Assembly: GCA_903919925.1 (NCBI GenBank)
Contig: CAIXKO010000118.1
Span: forward strand, 1 to 37,075
Length of the DNA: 37,075 nt
Reading direction: 5' to 3'
Source: an uncultured Bacteroidota bacterium
Lineage (GTDB): Bacteria > Bacteroidota > Bacteroidia > Bacteroidales > UBA12481
The translations under genes and the position numbers were made by a program. Below the pieces are notes generated by a model, which saw only the letters and a program-made list of their open reading frames with translations, did no database searches and was not told the origin of the DNA. Position 1 is the first letter of the stretch, and each line of letters begins with the position of its first letter. Below, one piece after another: positions 18,234 through 26,537 of the stretch.

Positions 18234-18944
18234 TCAGTCGATTTTTTTAATTCCAGTATACAAACCGCAAATTCCGAAAGTCAGTGGTTCATAAGAGGAT
18301 GCGGTGAATCCGGCTTGATTAAGCAGATTAACAAAATCCTGCCCTTTGGGGAAAGTTTCCACAGAATCAGGAAGATACCTGTAAGCCGAGAGATCGCGTG
18401 AGAACCATCGTCCGATTGCAGGAACAAGATGGTGAAAATAAAATCGGTACCCTGCACGGAGCCACTTTTGGCGGGGCAAAGAAAACTCCAGGATGGAAAC
18501 TTTTCCTCCTGGTTTTAATACTCTGATGATCTCAGATAAACCCTTTTGAGGATCTTTAAAGTTTCTGACCCCGAAAGCAACAATAGCTGCATCGAAAGTA
18601 AACTCATCAAAGGGTAAATCTTCACATGCAGCTTCGATTAAAGAAATCCGGGAATTTAGTCCGCGGTCAAGAATCTTAACACGACCCACATCAAGCATTC
18701 CTTTTGAAACATCAATTCCGGTTATATGGTCGGGATCAAGCCTCATGGCGGCAATCGCCATATCGCCGGTACCGGTTGCTACATCAAGGATTTTTCGAGG
18801 TTTCAATGATGCTATCGAAGCGATTGCCTTTCTTCGCCAGGCCTTATCAATATTCAGTGACAGCAGATGATTCAGGAAGTCATACGAACCGGCAATCTGA
18901 TCAAACATTTCAGAATTTTTCTGGTTCTCAGTAGCTTTTATCAA
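18234..18944 (-). CDS. ubiE: demethylmenaquinone methyltransferase (UbiE/MenG)
   Basis: This 236-residue S-adenosylmethionine-dependent methyltransferase catalyses the last step of menaquinone synthesis, the main respiratory quinone in this phylum. The family signature MFDQIAGSYDFLNHLLSLNI, the SAM-binding loop ILDVATGTGDMAIAAM and the C-terminal YRYLPDSVETFP are present. No ATG exists before residue 13, and an upstream stop lies at 18951-18953. A TTG start at 18944 is therefore chosen to keep the residues ahead of MFDQ; a start at ATG 18908 would remove 12 residues. It is followed after 36 bases by porT. Confidence 0.95.
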   Translation of the reverse strand: MIKATENQKNSEMFDQIAGSYDFLNHLLSLNIDKAWRRKAIASIASLKPRKILDVATGTGDMAIAAMRLDPDHITGIDVSKGMLDVGRVKILDRGLNSRISLIEAACEDLPFDEFTFDAAIVAFGVRNFKDPQKGLSEIIRVLKPGGKVSILEFSLPRQKWLRAGYRFYFHHLVPAIGRWFSRDLSAYRYLPDSVETFPKGQDFVNLLNQAGFTASSYEPLTFGICGLYTGIKKID

Positions 18945-18974
18945 TGTTGTTTATATGAGGATTGTTAATTAAAC

Positions 18975-19754
18975 TTATTGCCTGTGAATAATGGTAGCAG
19001 AAGCCTGGGCGGTAGGCATTATCAGTACATCCTGAATATTTACATGACCCGGCCTGGTAATTACAAAGTGGATCACATCAGCAATATCCTCAGGATCAAG
19101 AGGTACAAACCCATTATAAACCTTATCGGCCCTTTCCTGATCTCCTTTAAAACGAACCAATGAAAATTCGGTTTCCACAGCACCCGGGCAAACAGATGAA
19201 ACTTTTACTCCATAAGGAACAAAATCCTGCCTCATACCAAGAGTTAGTGCTTCAACCGCATTTTTTGTTGCACAATAAACGGCTCCTTTCGGGTATACCT
19301 CTTTTCCTGCTATGGAACCGATATTAATAATGTGTCCCTTTTTACGTTCGATCATCCCGGGAGCAATAATTTTGGTCATATAAAGGATGCCTTTAATATT
19401 AGTATCGATCATTTGATTCCAGTCATCCACGGACCCTTCCTGAACAGTATCTAAACCTGCAGCCAAACCGGCATTATTAACAAGAATTCCGATTGATTTC
19501 CACTGATCAGGAAGCTCAAAGAATGCATTTTTCAAAGCAGAATAATCTCGAACATCAACTGGTATTGCCAGGCAATCTGTTTTATATTTTGATTCCAGGT
19601 AATCAGCGAGCTTTTTCAATATAACTGTCCGTCGTCCGGTTATTATTAGCCGATAGCCATCTTTTGCTAATCTCATGGCGGTAGCTCGGCCAATACCCGA
19701 AGTTGCCCCTGTGATCAGCACTATCGATTTCGATGGTTTAACTTTACTTTGCAT
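18975..19754 (-). CDS. short-chain dehydrogenase/reductase (YdfG-like)
   Basis: This 259-residue NAD(P)-dependent oxidoreductase has a classical Rossmann fold. TGATSGIGRA (nucleotide loop), NNAG, the catalytic serine in NIGSIAGKEVYPKGA and YCATK (Tyr-x3-Lys) are all visible. The arginine pair after the second strand (ITGRRT) favours NADP(H). The overall pattern resembles YdfG-type enzymes acting on serine or 3-hydroxy acids, but the substrate cannot be assigned. The frame opens at a TTG (19781); the ATG at 19754 (MQSKVKPSKSIVLITGATSG) is preferred. It lies between the barrel gene and ubiE in one run. Confidence 0.88.
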   Translation of the reverse strand: MQSKVKPSKSIVLITGATSGIGRATAMRLAKDGYRLIITGRRTVILKKLADYLESKYKTDCLAIPVDVRDYSALKNAFFELPDQWKSIGILVNNAGLAAGLDTVQEGSVDDWNQMIDTNIKGILYMTKIIAPGMIERKKGHIINIGSIAGKEVYPKGAVYCATKNAVEALTLGMRQDFVPYGVKVSSVCPGAVETEFSLVRFKGDQERADKVYNGFVPLDPEDIADVIHFVITRPGHVNIQDVLIMPTAQASATIIHRQ

Positions 19755-19795
19755 GTTTTCAGGTTTTAAAAGAGTTTGCAAAATTACAGCTATTT

Positions 19796-21283
19796 TCAGA
19801 AGACTCCGATGTATCCAAGATGGATTTTAGAATTCTTGAAATTAAACAATTGATCATCTACCCTTCCAAGTGCAAAAATAATACGGAATAACCCGCCCGC
19901 AGTGCGGATCTGGCCACCCAGGCCCACTCCTACTGGTGCCTTCCATCCAAAATTTTCGTTTTCGGCATTTCTTAAAAACCCTATATCGGTCAGAACAATC
20001 AAATGGGAAGTTTTGTCGAGCAAATACCTTAGTTCAATGGAAGTTACGGCGAAAGCATCGGTAAAAAAAACATCTTCATCAAATCCACGCAGGGTCTCTG
20101 ATCCACCTATCCTGTATTTTTCATTCCGTAAAATTGCCGGTGATTTTCTATAGCCGGATTGCAGAAAAAATGCGCAAGTAAGATTCTTTACCAACGGCTG
20201 GAACCAGGAAATATTGAAAGTGAACTCCGATTGAATCATTGAAATGCTGTCAGGAATACTTTTTTTACCCGTTGATGCCTCCAACCTGAGTTCGAACCCT
20301 TGATATGGATTGACCTGATTATCGAGATGATTCAATTCCCAACTGATGCCTGAGAGGAAGCTGGTAAATGGTTTGCCAGTTGAATTGAGGATTCCATTAA
20401 GGGGTACTAGCATACTGCTTTCCCTATGTCTTATAAATAGATTCAGAAGATGAGATGGTGTAAAATGATAAGGAATTCCTGCATCCCAGTTTAAATTGAT
20501 ATAACTGGTATCCTGGCGGAATAAGTCAAATTTGGCCTGCACGCCAAACGGAAGGCCTGCCAGATAAGGAATATGGGAACCAATATTAAGCTTTTGAGAT
20601 CCGTCCTGATTTCTGTTCCAGCTAAACTGCCAGTTCTCTCCCTGCCCGAGGATATTGCTGAGATTAAGGGAGAGAGCCCCGGAAAAGGTTAGTTTTCCAC
20701 CAGACCGAAGATCAGGGGAAAGGCCAACCCAGCCGTCAAACCTGGAGGAACCGGCCTTTTCAGGAAATAAGTAAACAGATGCCTTTTTCTGATGAAATCC
20801 AATCTCCATTGGCCTGGATTGTTTTAAAAATAGTACCTGATTCAACCTTAACGAAGCTTCCTTAAAAGTTGACTCCCGGTAAAGGTCACCAGGTCTGATG
20901 TTCAACATCCGATATAAAACCGGGTTGGAAATTCTATATCCGGTGCGATTGAGCAGAGTGTCTACATAAACTAAATCTCCGGGATCGATCAGCAATTTTC
21001 CCGAAATCCCGGTTTGGCAGGGATTGATGGAATCCAAATGAATCCTGACAAAAGGGTAGCCCAGATCCTCAAAAAACTCAATCATTTGCTCAATTTTCGG
21101 ATTGAGCTTGGAGAATTCTACTTGAATGGGATTGGGAATATGAAGCTTCTTCAACATTGCCTCGCTGGCAACCAAAGGGGGTCCAAGCACTCTAATATCC
21201 AAATTAGCAATATTTTGGCCATAAACTCCTACCGAAAAGTTCAGCAGAAGCCAAAGAGTTCCTATCCACCATTTCCCTTTCAT
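19796..21283 (-). CDS. small BamA/TamA-family outer membrane barrel protein
   Basis: This 495-residue protein has a signal peptide (MKGKWWIGTLWLLLNFSVGV with YGQ cleavage region). A short periplasmic part with perhaps two POTRA-like units follows (IEFFEDLGYPFVRIHLDSIN; NIRPGDLYRESTFKEASLRL). The rest looks like a 16-strand barrel, with the lid-loop signature YRIGGSETLRGFDED and a terminal phenylalanine (YIGVF). It is far shorter than BamA and not lipidated like the tamL-like gene at 12732, so it is a separate Omp85 paralogue. Its ATG overlaps the nitroreductase stop (TGATG), suggesting coupled translation. The client is unknown. Confidence 0.8.
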   Translation of the reverse strand: MKGKWWIGTLWLLLNFSVGVYGQNIANLDIRVLGPPLVASEAMLKKLHIPNPIQVEFSKLNPKIEQMIEFFEDLGYPFVRIHLDSINPCQTGISGKLLIDPGDLVYVDTLLNRTGYRISNPVLYRMLNIRPGDLYRESTFKEASLRLNQVLFLKQSRPMEIGFHQKKASVYLFPEKAGSSRFDGWVGLSPDLRSGGKLTFSGALSLNLSNILGQGENWQFSWNRNQDGSQKLNIGSHIPYLAGLPFGVQAKFDLFRQDTSYINLNWDAGIPYHFTPSHLLNLFIRHRESSMLVPLNGILNSTGKPFTSFLSGISWELNHLDNQVNPYQGFELRLEASTGKKSIPDSISMIQSEFTFNISWFQPLVKNLTCAFFLQSGYRKSPAILRNEKYRIGGSETLRGFDEDVFFTDAFAVTSIELRYLLDKTSHLIVLTDIGFLRNAENENFGWKAPVGVGLGGQIRTAGGLFRIIFALGRVDDQLFNFKNSKIHLGYIGVF

Positions 21284-22044
21284 CAAGGTATTTCAACATC
21301 GTTCCGCATAAAGTTCTGTTTTTCAAGAACTTTCAAAAACGCTTTAGAAAAAAAGCGGTTATCATCCCTTTTGTATCTGCTTTCAGTAAATATCTGAGCG
21401 AGGGTTTCTTTTTGGTTTGTCCTGAGCAACCCAAGTGTTGACTCAAGGTTTTCTTTTTCTGAATGAATCAGGTTAATTTGATCGGGCGTATAATCCTGGT
21501 ACTTTTCAAGGTGCACCACTCCATCTACCGGCAAACGATCAGTTAAGGTTGGATATTCATTAGGGTAACCAATCACCAGGGCGGTTACGGGCACCACTAA
21601 TTCCGGAAGATCAAGAATGTCGATGAGCTTCGCGGCCATCCAGGTTGCGGTACCGAGGTAGCAGATTCCCAGGCCGAGGGATTCGGCTGCCAATGCGGCA
21701 TTTTGAGCAGCGATTGTCGCATCGATTGCACCAGTGAGGAAGGATAAGTAATTATCATAACCAGGGTCGGCTTTACGTTGATTGCACCACTTGCTGAATC
21801 GGTTAAAATCAGCACAAAAAGTAAGATGCAACGGTGCTTCAAGAACCATATTCTGCTTAAAATGAGCCTCCCACAACTTTTCCCGTATGTTACTATCTGT
21901 AGTAACCACTATACTATATGCCTGCATATTGCCGGTGTTGGATGCCCGAGTGGCTGCTTCAAGTATAAGCTTAAGCTTGTCGGGTTCTACAATATCTGTT
22001 GTAAACTTTCTTATTGATCTGTGATTGAACAAAGTATGCATCAT
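21283..22044 (-). CDS. nitroreductase-family flavoprotein (NfsA/Frp-like)
   Basis: This 253-residue FMN-dependent NAD(P)H oxidoreductase has FNHRSIRKFTTD at the N-terminus, the FMN-phosphate region (TRASNTGNMQAYSIVV) and the dimer helix block (TIAAQNAALAAESLGLGICY). PVTALVIGYPNEYP follows. The residues after about 170 form an extended C-terminal tail, as in the NfsA/Frp group. Physiological substrate is unknown; enzymes of this group reduce nitroaromatics and quinones. It is the first gene of a minus-strand run of six genes and shares a 128-base divergent region with the sorting-domain gene at 22173. Confidence 0.88.
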   Translation of the reverse strand: MMHTLFNHRSIRKFTTDIVEPDKLKLILEAATRASNTGNMQAYSIVVTTDSNIREKLWEAHFKQNMVLEAPLHLTFCADFNRFSKWCNQRKADPGYDNYLSFLTGAIDATIAAQNAALAAESLGLGICYLGTATWMAAKLIDILDLPELVVPVTALVIGYPNEYPTLTDRLPVDGVVHLEKYQDYTPDQINLIHSEKENLESTLGLLRTNQKETLAQIFTESRYKRDDNRFFSKAFLKVLEKQNFMRNDVEIP

Positions 22045-22112
22045 GATTTATCGGTTTATAATTCAACAAGTATAAAAATATAAAACGTCCCTAAAAATTA
22101 AGTAACTCATTT

Positions 22113-22148
22113 TTTCCATTCGTACTGTTTTCCTGCATCTATATCTGG
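22113..22148 (+). promoter_or_regulatory. shared bipartite motif, copy 2 (before the sorting-domain gene)
   Basis: TTTCCATT (22113-22120), 14 bases, GCATCTATAT (22135-22144) and then CTGG. The ATG follows 28 bases after the second block. The 14 bases GCATCTATATCTGG are identical to copy 4 at 36552-36565 on the other strand. The spacing suggests a promoter; the blocks do not match the usual TTTG/TAnnTTTG pair with its 19-21 spacing. Confidence 0.5.
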
Positions 22149-22172
22149 AGTAAACCTTAAATAATTATTGAA

Positions 22173-23021
22173 ATGAAAAACAAGTACTTCATTTTACTAA
22201 CGGCAATTCTGGCCGGTTATTGGATCAGCCTCATTGGCCAAACGACACCCAGGCAGGGCGAGTTAGTAATTACCGAAATCATGGTAAACCCTGATGCGGT
22301 GAGTGATGCAAATGGGGAGTGGATTGAGATATGGAATGCCACCGACCATGATTTGCAGCTAAACGGGTTGATAATCAAGGATGCGGGCTCGAATCACCAT
22401 GTACTAACTTCAACAGAAAAGCTGATATTGCCATCAAAGGGCTATTGGGTTTTAGCTAAAAGTGGTGAAACAATAACTAATGGAGGGATCGAAACAAATT
22501 ACGTATATCAGAATTTCACACTCAGTAACACATCAGATCAGGTAATCCTTACCGCTTCGGATGAAACTCTAATTGATCAGGTATCTTATGGCTCCGGATG
22601 GCCAATCGTATCGGGAGCATCAATGGAATTAGTTCCTGAATATCAATCATTCATTAGCAACGACCAGCCCGGGCACTGGTTACTCGCCAAAATTCCGTTT
22701 GGATCAGGTGATATGGGAAGTCCTGGCAAAGCTAATCCCGTTTCATCTGGGCTGAAAGAATGGGAACAAGGGATCAGGGTGGATGTCTTTCCCAACCCAT
22801 CACAAGGGAGATTTATTTTGGAGGCCACTTTTTCAAAGCCGCAATCCGGTGAAATCAGAATGATCAATCTCCTGGGCCAGGATTATATCTATAAAACCTT
22901 TGCTGATCAGGAAATTCTAAGAGAAGTAATTGAACCCGAAAATCTTACTCCCGGAGTCTGGTTCATTGAGGTAATCTCAGGTGGAAGGACCAAGGTAACC
23001 AGGCTGATCATTGACCGGTAA
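22173..23021 (+). CDS. secreted lamin-tail-domain protein with type IX sorting domain
   Basis: This 282-residue protein has a signal peptide (about residues 1-22, LLTAILAGYWISLIGQ). A lamin-tail-like immunoglobulin fold follows (GELVITEIMVNPDAVSDANG, then EWIEIWN, near residues 29-60; region to about 180). The C-terminal 80 residues are a type-A type IX secretion sorting domain: VDVFPNPSQGRFILE, IRMINLLGQ and LTPGVWFIEVISGG with VTRLIIDR. The product should cross the outer membrane by the type IX machinery of which porT is part. Function is unknown; lamin-tail domains occur in secreted bacterial nucleases and adhesins. It ends nine bases from the convergent moaB stop. Confidence 0.87.
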   Translation: MKNKYFILLTAILAGYWISLIGQTTPRQGELVITEIMVNPDAVSDANGEWIEIWNATDHDLQLNGLIIKDAGSNHHVLTSTEKLILPSKGYWVLAKSGETITNGGIETNYVYQNFTLSNTSDQVILTASDETLIDQVSYGSGWPIVSGASMELVPEYQSFISNDQPGHWLLAKIPFGSGDMGSPGKANPVSSGLKEWEQGIRVDVFPNPSQGRFILEATFSKPQSGEIRMINLLGQDYIYKTFADQEILREVIEPENLTPGVWFIEVISGGRTKVTRLIIDR

Positions 23022-23030
23022 AATTGATTT

Positions 23031-23543
23031 TCAACAATTATGATCATCGATCCCATTAATCATTTTTAGTGAATGCAAGACGGTAGGCAATATCTCGATA
23101 CAATATTCGCGCACTGCCTTTACACTTCCAGGCATACAATAGATCAACGTTTTAGCTATCACTCCTGCGATCGATCTTGAAACAAGGGCTGAAGGTTTGT
23201 TCATTCCGTATTTTACCCGGATCATCTCCATGACTCCGGGTATTTCTTTATCAAGCATAGGTTTTACAACGTCAGGGGTAAAATCTCTTGGACCAATTCC
23301 AGTCCCTCCTGTTGTGAAAAGCACTTCAATTCCAATATCACAAAAATTTGAGATTAAAGAACGTAATTGGGCTGGATCATCTGGAATAACCACAATTTCG
23401 ATTTCGGTATTCATTGATTTTGCATCAAAAAACTCACGGATCATTTCCGTAACGGCTGGACCACTCAAGTCATTGTACTCACCGCGGCTCGCCCTATCAC
23501 TAAGGGTTATAACAGCCACCCGGATTTTATCTGGTAAGGTCAT
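23031..23543 (-). CDS. mog: molybdopterin adenylyltransferase, MogA/MoaB family
   Basis: This 170-residue protein activates molybdopterin by adenylylation before metal insertion. The MoCF-fold signatures are VAVITLSDRASRGEYNDLSG, LFTTGGTGIGPRDFTPDVV and the later CMPGSVKAVREY. MogA and MoaB share these and are hard to separate; the gene order with moaC suggests a single family member doing this step. Its start overlaps the moaC end by 17 bases. It is the last gene of the cofactor operon. Confidence 0.9.
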   Translation of the reverse strand: MTLPDKIRVAVITLSDRASRGEYNDLSGPAVTEMIREFFDAKSMNTEIEIVVIPDDPAQLRSLISNFCDIGIEVLFTTGGTGIGPRDFTPDVVKPMLDKEIPGVMEMIRVKYGMNKPSALVSRSIAGVIAKTLIYCMPGSVKAVREYCIEILPTVLHSLKMINGIDDHNC

Positions 23544-24057
23544 ACTTTGTTTTACTAATTAGGTGGATATCTTCAATTACCATTTGCTTATCAACCGCCT
23601 TGCACATATCGTAAATGGTAAGTAAGGCAACACTGACAGCGGTAAGAGCTTCCATTTCAACTCCTGTTTGACCGATGCAATGCACTTCACTACGTATGAT
23701 AACCGTGTTATCGGAGAGTTCGGTTAAAACCTTAATTGAATTGAGGTTAATATTGTGACAAAGTGGAATCAATGAAGAAGTTTTTTTGGCAGCCTGGATT
23801 CCAGCAATTTCAGCAACAGTAAGGACATCTCCTTTCTTAAGTTGATTATCATGAATCAGGCTGATGGTTTTCGGATCAAGTAAAATCCTGCCGGTGGCCT
23901 CTGCAATACGGAGTTGATCTGATTTGTCACCTACATCTACCATCCGGGCGTGGCCATCAGTGTCCGTATGGGTGAGATGATGCGATATTGGCTCAGCATC
24001 CAAATAACCATCAGAATGAAGTAACGGTTTTGGCGGGTCCTCTTTGGTATTATTCAT
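23527..24057 (-). CDS. moaC: cyclic pyranopterin monophosphate synthase MoaC
   Basis: MoaC makes cyclic pyranopterin monophosphate from the product of MoaA, the first committed step of molybdenum cofactor synthesis. It has 176 residues. Typical blocks are ARMVDVGDKSDQLRIAEATG, GIQAAKKTSSLIPLCHNINL (active-site His) and TGVEMEALTAVSVALLTIYD with MCKAVDK (catalytic Lys). The N-terminal 35 residues (rich in His, Asp and Pro) are longer than usual. The start (ATG 24057) is 41 bases after the moaA stop. Confidence 0.96.
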   Translation of the reverse strand: MNNTKEDPPKPLLHSDGYLDAEPISHHLTHTDTDGHARMVDVGDKSDQLRIAEATGRILLDPKTISLIHDNQLKKGDVLTVAEIAGIQAAKKTSSLIPLCHNINLNSIKVLTELSDNTVIIRSEVHCIGQTGVEMEALTAVSVALLTIYDMCKAVDKQMVIEDIHLISKTKYDLTR

Positions 24058-24098
24058 TGTTTCAATTATGCGATAAAAAAAATACTACAACCGGCGTT

Positions 24099-24899
24099 TT
24101 ATCCACCCAAATTATAAAATTCCCCGGTGGAATTAAAACTGCCGCATACGGGTTTATTTGAGAGGGCAAGTTCCAACGCTTTTGCCGGGCCAAGAGTTCT
24201 GATTGAATAAGCTTTATTGCTAAACAAACAGGGCTTGATCAATCCATTACTGGTCAGCCGGAGCCGGTTGCATGATGCACAATTTCCTCCATCGCCACCA
24301 ATGACCCCGCGAAAATAACCATTAACAAGATCCATCTGGTGAATATATCTGACTTCCAATCCAAGCTGTTTACCAAAATTACCAACTGATTGAGCATCGG
24401 GCTCATCCGTTGAATTCTTGATGACGCAATTAATCTTGACCGGTAATAAACCTGCCTTCATTGCTGCCTTTATCCCTTCTATTACCTGATTGATATCTCC
24501 CCATCTGGTTATTAAAGTATACCGGACTGGATCCAAAGTATCGAGGCTTACGTTAACTCTTTGAAGTCCTGCATTCTTAAGGTCAACCGCAAGTTTAGTT
24601 AAAAGAATTCCATTGGTTGTTAGAGAAAGATCTAGAATTTCCGGGATCGCGGCGATCATTTCAATCAAGCTAGCAATCCCTTTTCGCACTAAAGGTTCAC
24701 CCCCGGTAATCCGAACCTTGTTGATACCATATTGTACCGCTTTTTTAACCAGTTCAACTATTTCATCATACCGAAGAATGTCATCATGGTGCATCAGTGG
24801 AACGCCTTCGGCAGGCATACAATAGTTGCAGCGGAGATTGCACCGGTCGGTTACCGATATTCTTAAATAATTAATATTTCTGTCAAATTGGTCGAACAT
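24099..24899 (-). CDS. moaA: GTP 3',8-cyclase MoaA, compact form
   Basis: This radical-SAM enzyme converts GTP to 3',8-cyclo-GTP. It has 266 residues against about 330 in characterised MoaA. The N-terminal cluster cysteines C20, C24 and C27 (CNLRCNYC) and SAM-binding region (TGGEPLVRKG) are intact. The C-terminal cluster is C207, C210 and C224 within CASCNRLRLTSNGL and IKPCLF, and the essential terminal Gly-Gly is kept (FYNLGG). The missing residues fall between RYIHQMD (190) and C207, only 17 apart here, and after the second cluster. The ATG at 24899 is preferred over a TTG at 24914; it overlaps moeA by 17 bases. Confidence 0.9.
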   Translation of the reverse strand: MFDQFDRNINYLRISVTDRCNLRCNYCMPAEGVPLMHHDDILRYDEIVELVKKAVQYGINKVRITGGEPLVRKGIASLIEMIAAIPEILDLSLTTNGILLTKLAVDLKNAGLQRVNVSLDTLDPVRYTLITRWGDINQVIEGIKAAMKAGLLPVKINCVIKNSTDEPDAQSVGNFGKQLGLEVRYIHQMDLVNGYFRGVIGGDGGNCASCNRLRLTSNGLIKPCLFSNKAYSIRTLGPAKALELALSNKPVCGSFNSTGEFYNLGG

Positions 24900-26073
24900 C
24901 AACAGATTCTCCAATTACAATTTCAGTTTGACCAATTGGTACTTGTATAATTCCATCGGCATCCCGCAGAGAGAAAATATGGGCAGATCCGTGGTATTCA
25001 ATCTGATAAACCATTCCGGAACGATCAATCCTAACCGGAATCCAGGCAAGCCTGTTGCTTTTATTACGAAAAATACGCTCTCCTGCCCTCAAGCGGAAAA
25101 CCGGAGGATTCCAAAAGTGGCCCATACATCTGTATATAAAAGGCTTAACTAATAGTTCCGTCATAAAGTAAGAGGAAACAGGATTGCCAGGTAATCCAAA
25201 AACAAACTTATGATTATCGTAGCCAAAAAGAGTTGGTTTGCCGGGTTGCACGGCAACTTGATTGTATGCAATGGTTAATCCAAGACTGTCCAGCACAGCA
25301 GGTACAAAATCGAACTCACCCATAGAAACTCCACCACTAAGAATTAAAATGTCATTATCCTGCAATGCCTCAGAAATCATACTCCGGGTTATGTCCTCAT
25401 CATCAGCGGCAATGCCATAATAATCGCAATCAATTCCCATCTTAGCTAACTGTGCTATAGTTTGATACGCATTTGTATTCCGGATCTGTGAAATCCCGGG
25501 AGTTTCACCCGGTTCAACGAGTTCATTACCGGTTGAAAGTACCCCAACTGAAGGCATTCTGAATACATTTATAAAAACACTTCCAACGGTAGCTAAAATC
25601 GGAACATGCCGGGTATCCAAAAGGGTTCCTGCCGCGAGGATTTCTTCTCCGGCCTTCAGATCTTCACCCTGATAGCAAATATTAACATTTGTTTTTTCAC
25701 CAATAAACCGAATTTCCGTTATTCCGGAGATTTCAGAATGTTCCCGCGAACAATCCTCAACTTTCACTACCAAATCAGCGCCATCCGGAATTACAGAACC
25801 AGTCATTATCTGTGAGCACATCCCTTCAGTAACAGACTTCAAGGGTGGGGTTCCAGCCTGTATCACTTCAATAAGATGCATGGGATTTGCAAGATCTTGC
25901 CTTCGACAAGCAAATCCATCCATAGCGCTTTTATTAAAAGGAGGAACATCTCTGTCAGACCTGACACTTTCAGCCAAAACACGACCTGCAGCTTCTTCAA
26001 ATGAAACAGATTCAATTCCAAAGGTAAAAGCCTGATTCAATGATATTTCAAGAGCTTGATCGAAATTAATCAT
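24883..26073 (-). CDS. moeA: molybdopterin molybdotransferase MoeA
   Basis: MoeA inserts molybdate into adenylylated molybdopterin. The protein has 396 residues from ATG 26073; the frame opens at a TTG at 26094. Blocks in order: MINFDQALEISLNQA, SDRDVPPFNKSAMDGFACRR, QIMTGSVIPDGADLVVKVED, VGVLSTGNELVEPGE, LILSGGVSMGEFDFVP (MoCF motif) and FGLPGNPVSSYF. It is the first gene of moeA-moaA-moaC-mog. The moaD, moaE and moeB genes are not in the window, so the pathway is incomplete here. Confidence 0.95.
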   Translation of the reverse strand: MINFDQALEISLNQAFTFGIESVSFEEAAGRVLAESVRSDRDVPPFNKSAMDGFACRRQDLANPMHLIEVIQAGTPPLKSVTEGMCSQIMTGSVIPDGADLVVKVEDCSREHSEISGITEIRFIGEKTNVNICYQGEDLKAGEEILAAGTLLDTRHVPILATVGSVFINVFRMPSVGVLSTGNELVEPGETPGISQIRNTNAYQTIAQLAKMGIDCDYYGIAADDEDITRSMISEALQDNDILILSGGVSMGEFDFVPAVLDSLGLTIAYNQVAVQPGKPTLFGYDNHKFVFGLPGNPVSSYFMTELLVKPFIYRCMGHFWNPPVFRLRAGERIFRNKSNRLAWIPVRIDRSGMVYQIEYHGSAHIFSLRDADGIIQVPIGQTEIVIGESVDVRPI

Positions 26074-26091
26074 GAAAAAATATTTAAGTAT

Positions 26092-26099
26092 CAAAGGTA
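26092..26099 (-). promoter_or_regulatory. candidate -7 element for the moeA operon
   Basis: TACCTTTG on the minus strand is an exact TAnnTTTG, 18 bases upstream of the moeA ATG. No TTTG is found 19-21 bases further up; that stretch is a purine-rich run. The leader would be about 11 bases long. Confidence 0.35.
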
Positions 26100-26144
26100 T
26101 GCTTTTTCTTTTTTTTCATTCGATGAAATAAAAGACCACTATTA

Positions 26145-26176
26145 TTTCCATTAGGGACAGTAATCAGCATCTATAT
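26145..26176 (+). promoter_or_regulatory. shared bipartite motif, copy 3 (before the peptide operon)
   Basis: TTTCCATT (26145-26152), 14 bases, GCATCTATAT (26167-26176). The ATG follows 31 bases after the second block. Same blocks and spacing as copies at 11541, 22113 and 36556, and the only promoter-like signal found ahead of the four-gene operon. Confidence 0.5.
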
Positions 26177-26207
26177 ATTGTGTATTCAATATTTAAATAA
26201 AAACAAC

Positions 26208-26537
26208 ATGAAAAAACAAATTTGGAAACGGCTGGGATTTCTCCTGGCTATTCTGGTTATCCTGATGGGCAACCTGATCGGGATTAGTGCTTTGGCAACC
26301 GAAGGCCGAACTCAGATCAAAACTACTGAACATGATGATGTGCCCGATGGAGTTTTGGTTGGTTATATGCCTGGTAGTGAGAAAATCAAGACTGGAGAAC
26401 ACTTTGAGTACTATGGCTGGATTGGTGCTCCGTTTGCTATTCTGATTTCGGACTATTCCTATGTTTCGTGCTGCAAAAGGACCTATCGTGCAATGGATGG
26501 GTGCAAAGGGTTACCGGTTTGTGCAAACAAAGCATGA
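26208..26537 (+). CDS. small secreted cysteine-rich protein, peptide 1 of the operon
   Basis: This is a 109-residue protein of unknown function. The ATG at 26208 is preferred over an upstream TTG. Residues 1-30 are a signal peptide (basic MKKQIWKRLG, hydrophobic core, ALA cleavage site at 28-30). The mature part of about 79 residues ends in a cysteine cluster C88, C89, C99 and C105 (SCCKRTYRAMDGC, then KGLPVC). Peptide 2 at 28365 has C88, C89 and C99 at the same residue numbers. The last four bases overlap the next start codon (ATGA), so the two are translationally coupled. It is not a recognisable NVEALA-family peptide, although the layout is similar. Confidence 0.72.
   Translation: MKKQIWKRLGFLLAILVILMGNLIGISALATEGRTQIKTTEHDDVPDGVLVGYMPGSEKIKTGEHFEYYGWIGAPFAILISDYSYVSCCKRTYRAMDGCKGLPVCANKA

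Noticed and set aside
26100-26120. Purine-rich run (plus-strand T tract) upstream of moeA as a terminator
   Set aside because: There is no stem beside the tract, and it lies in a divergent promoter region.
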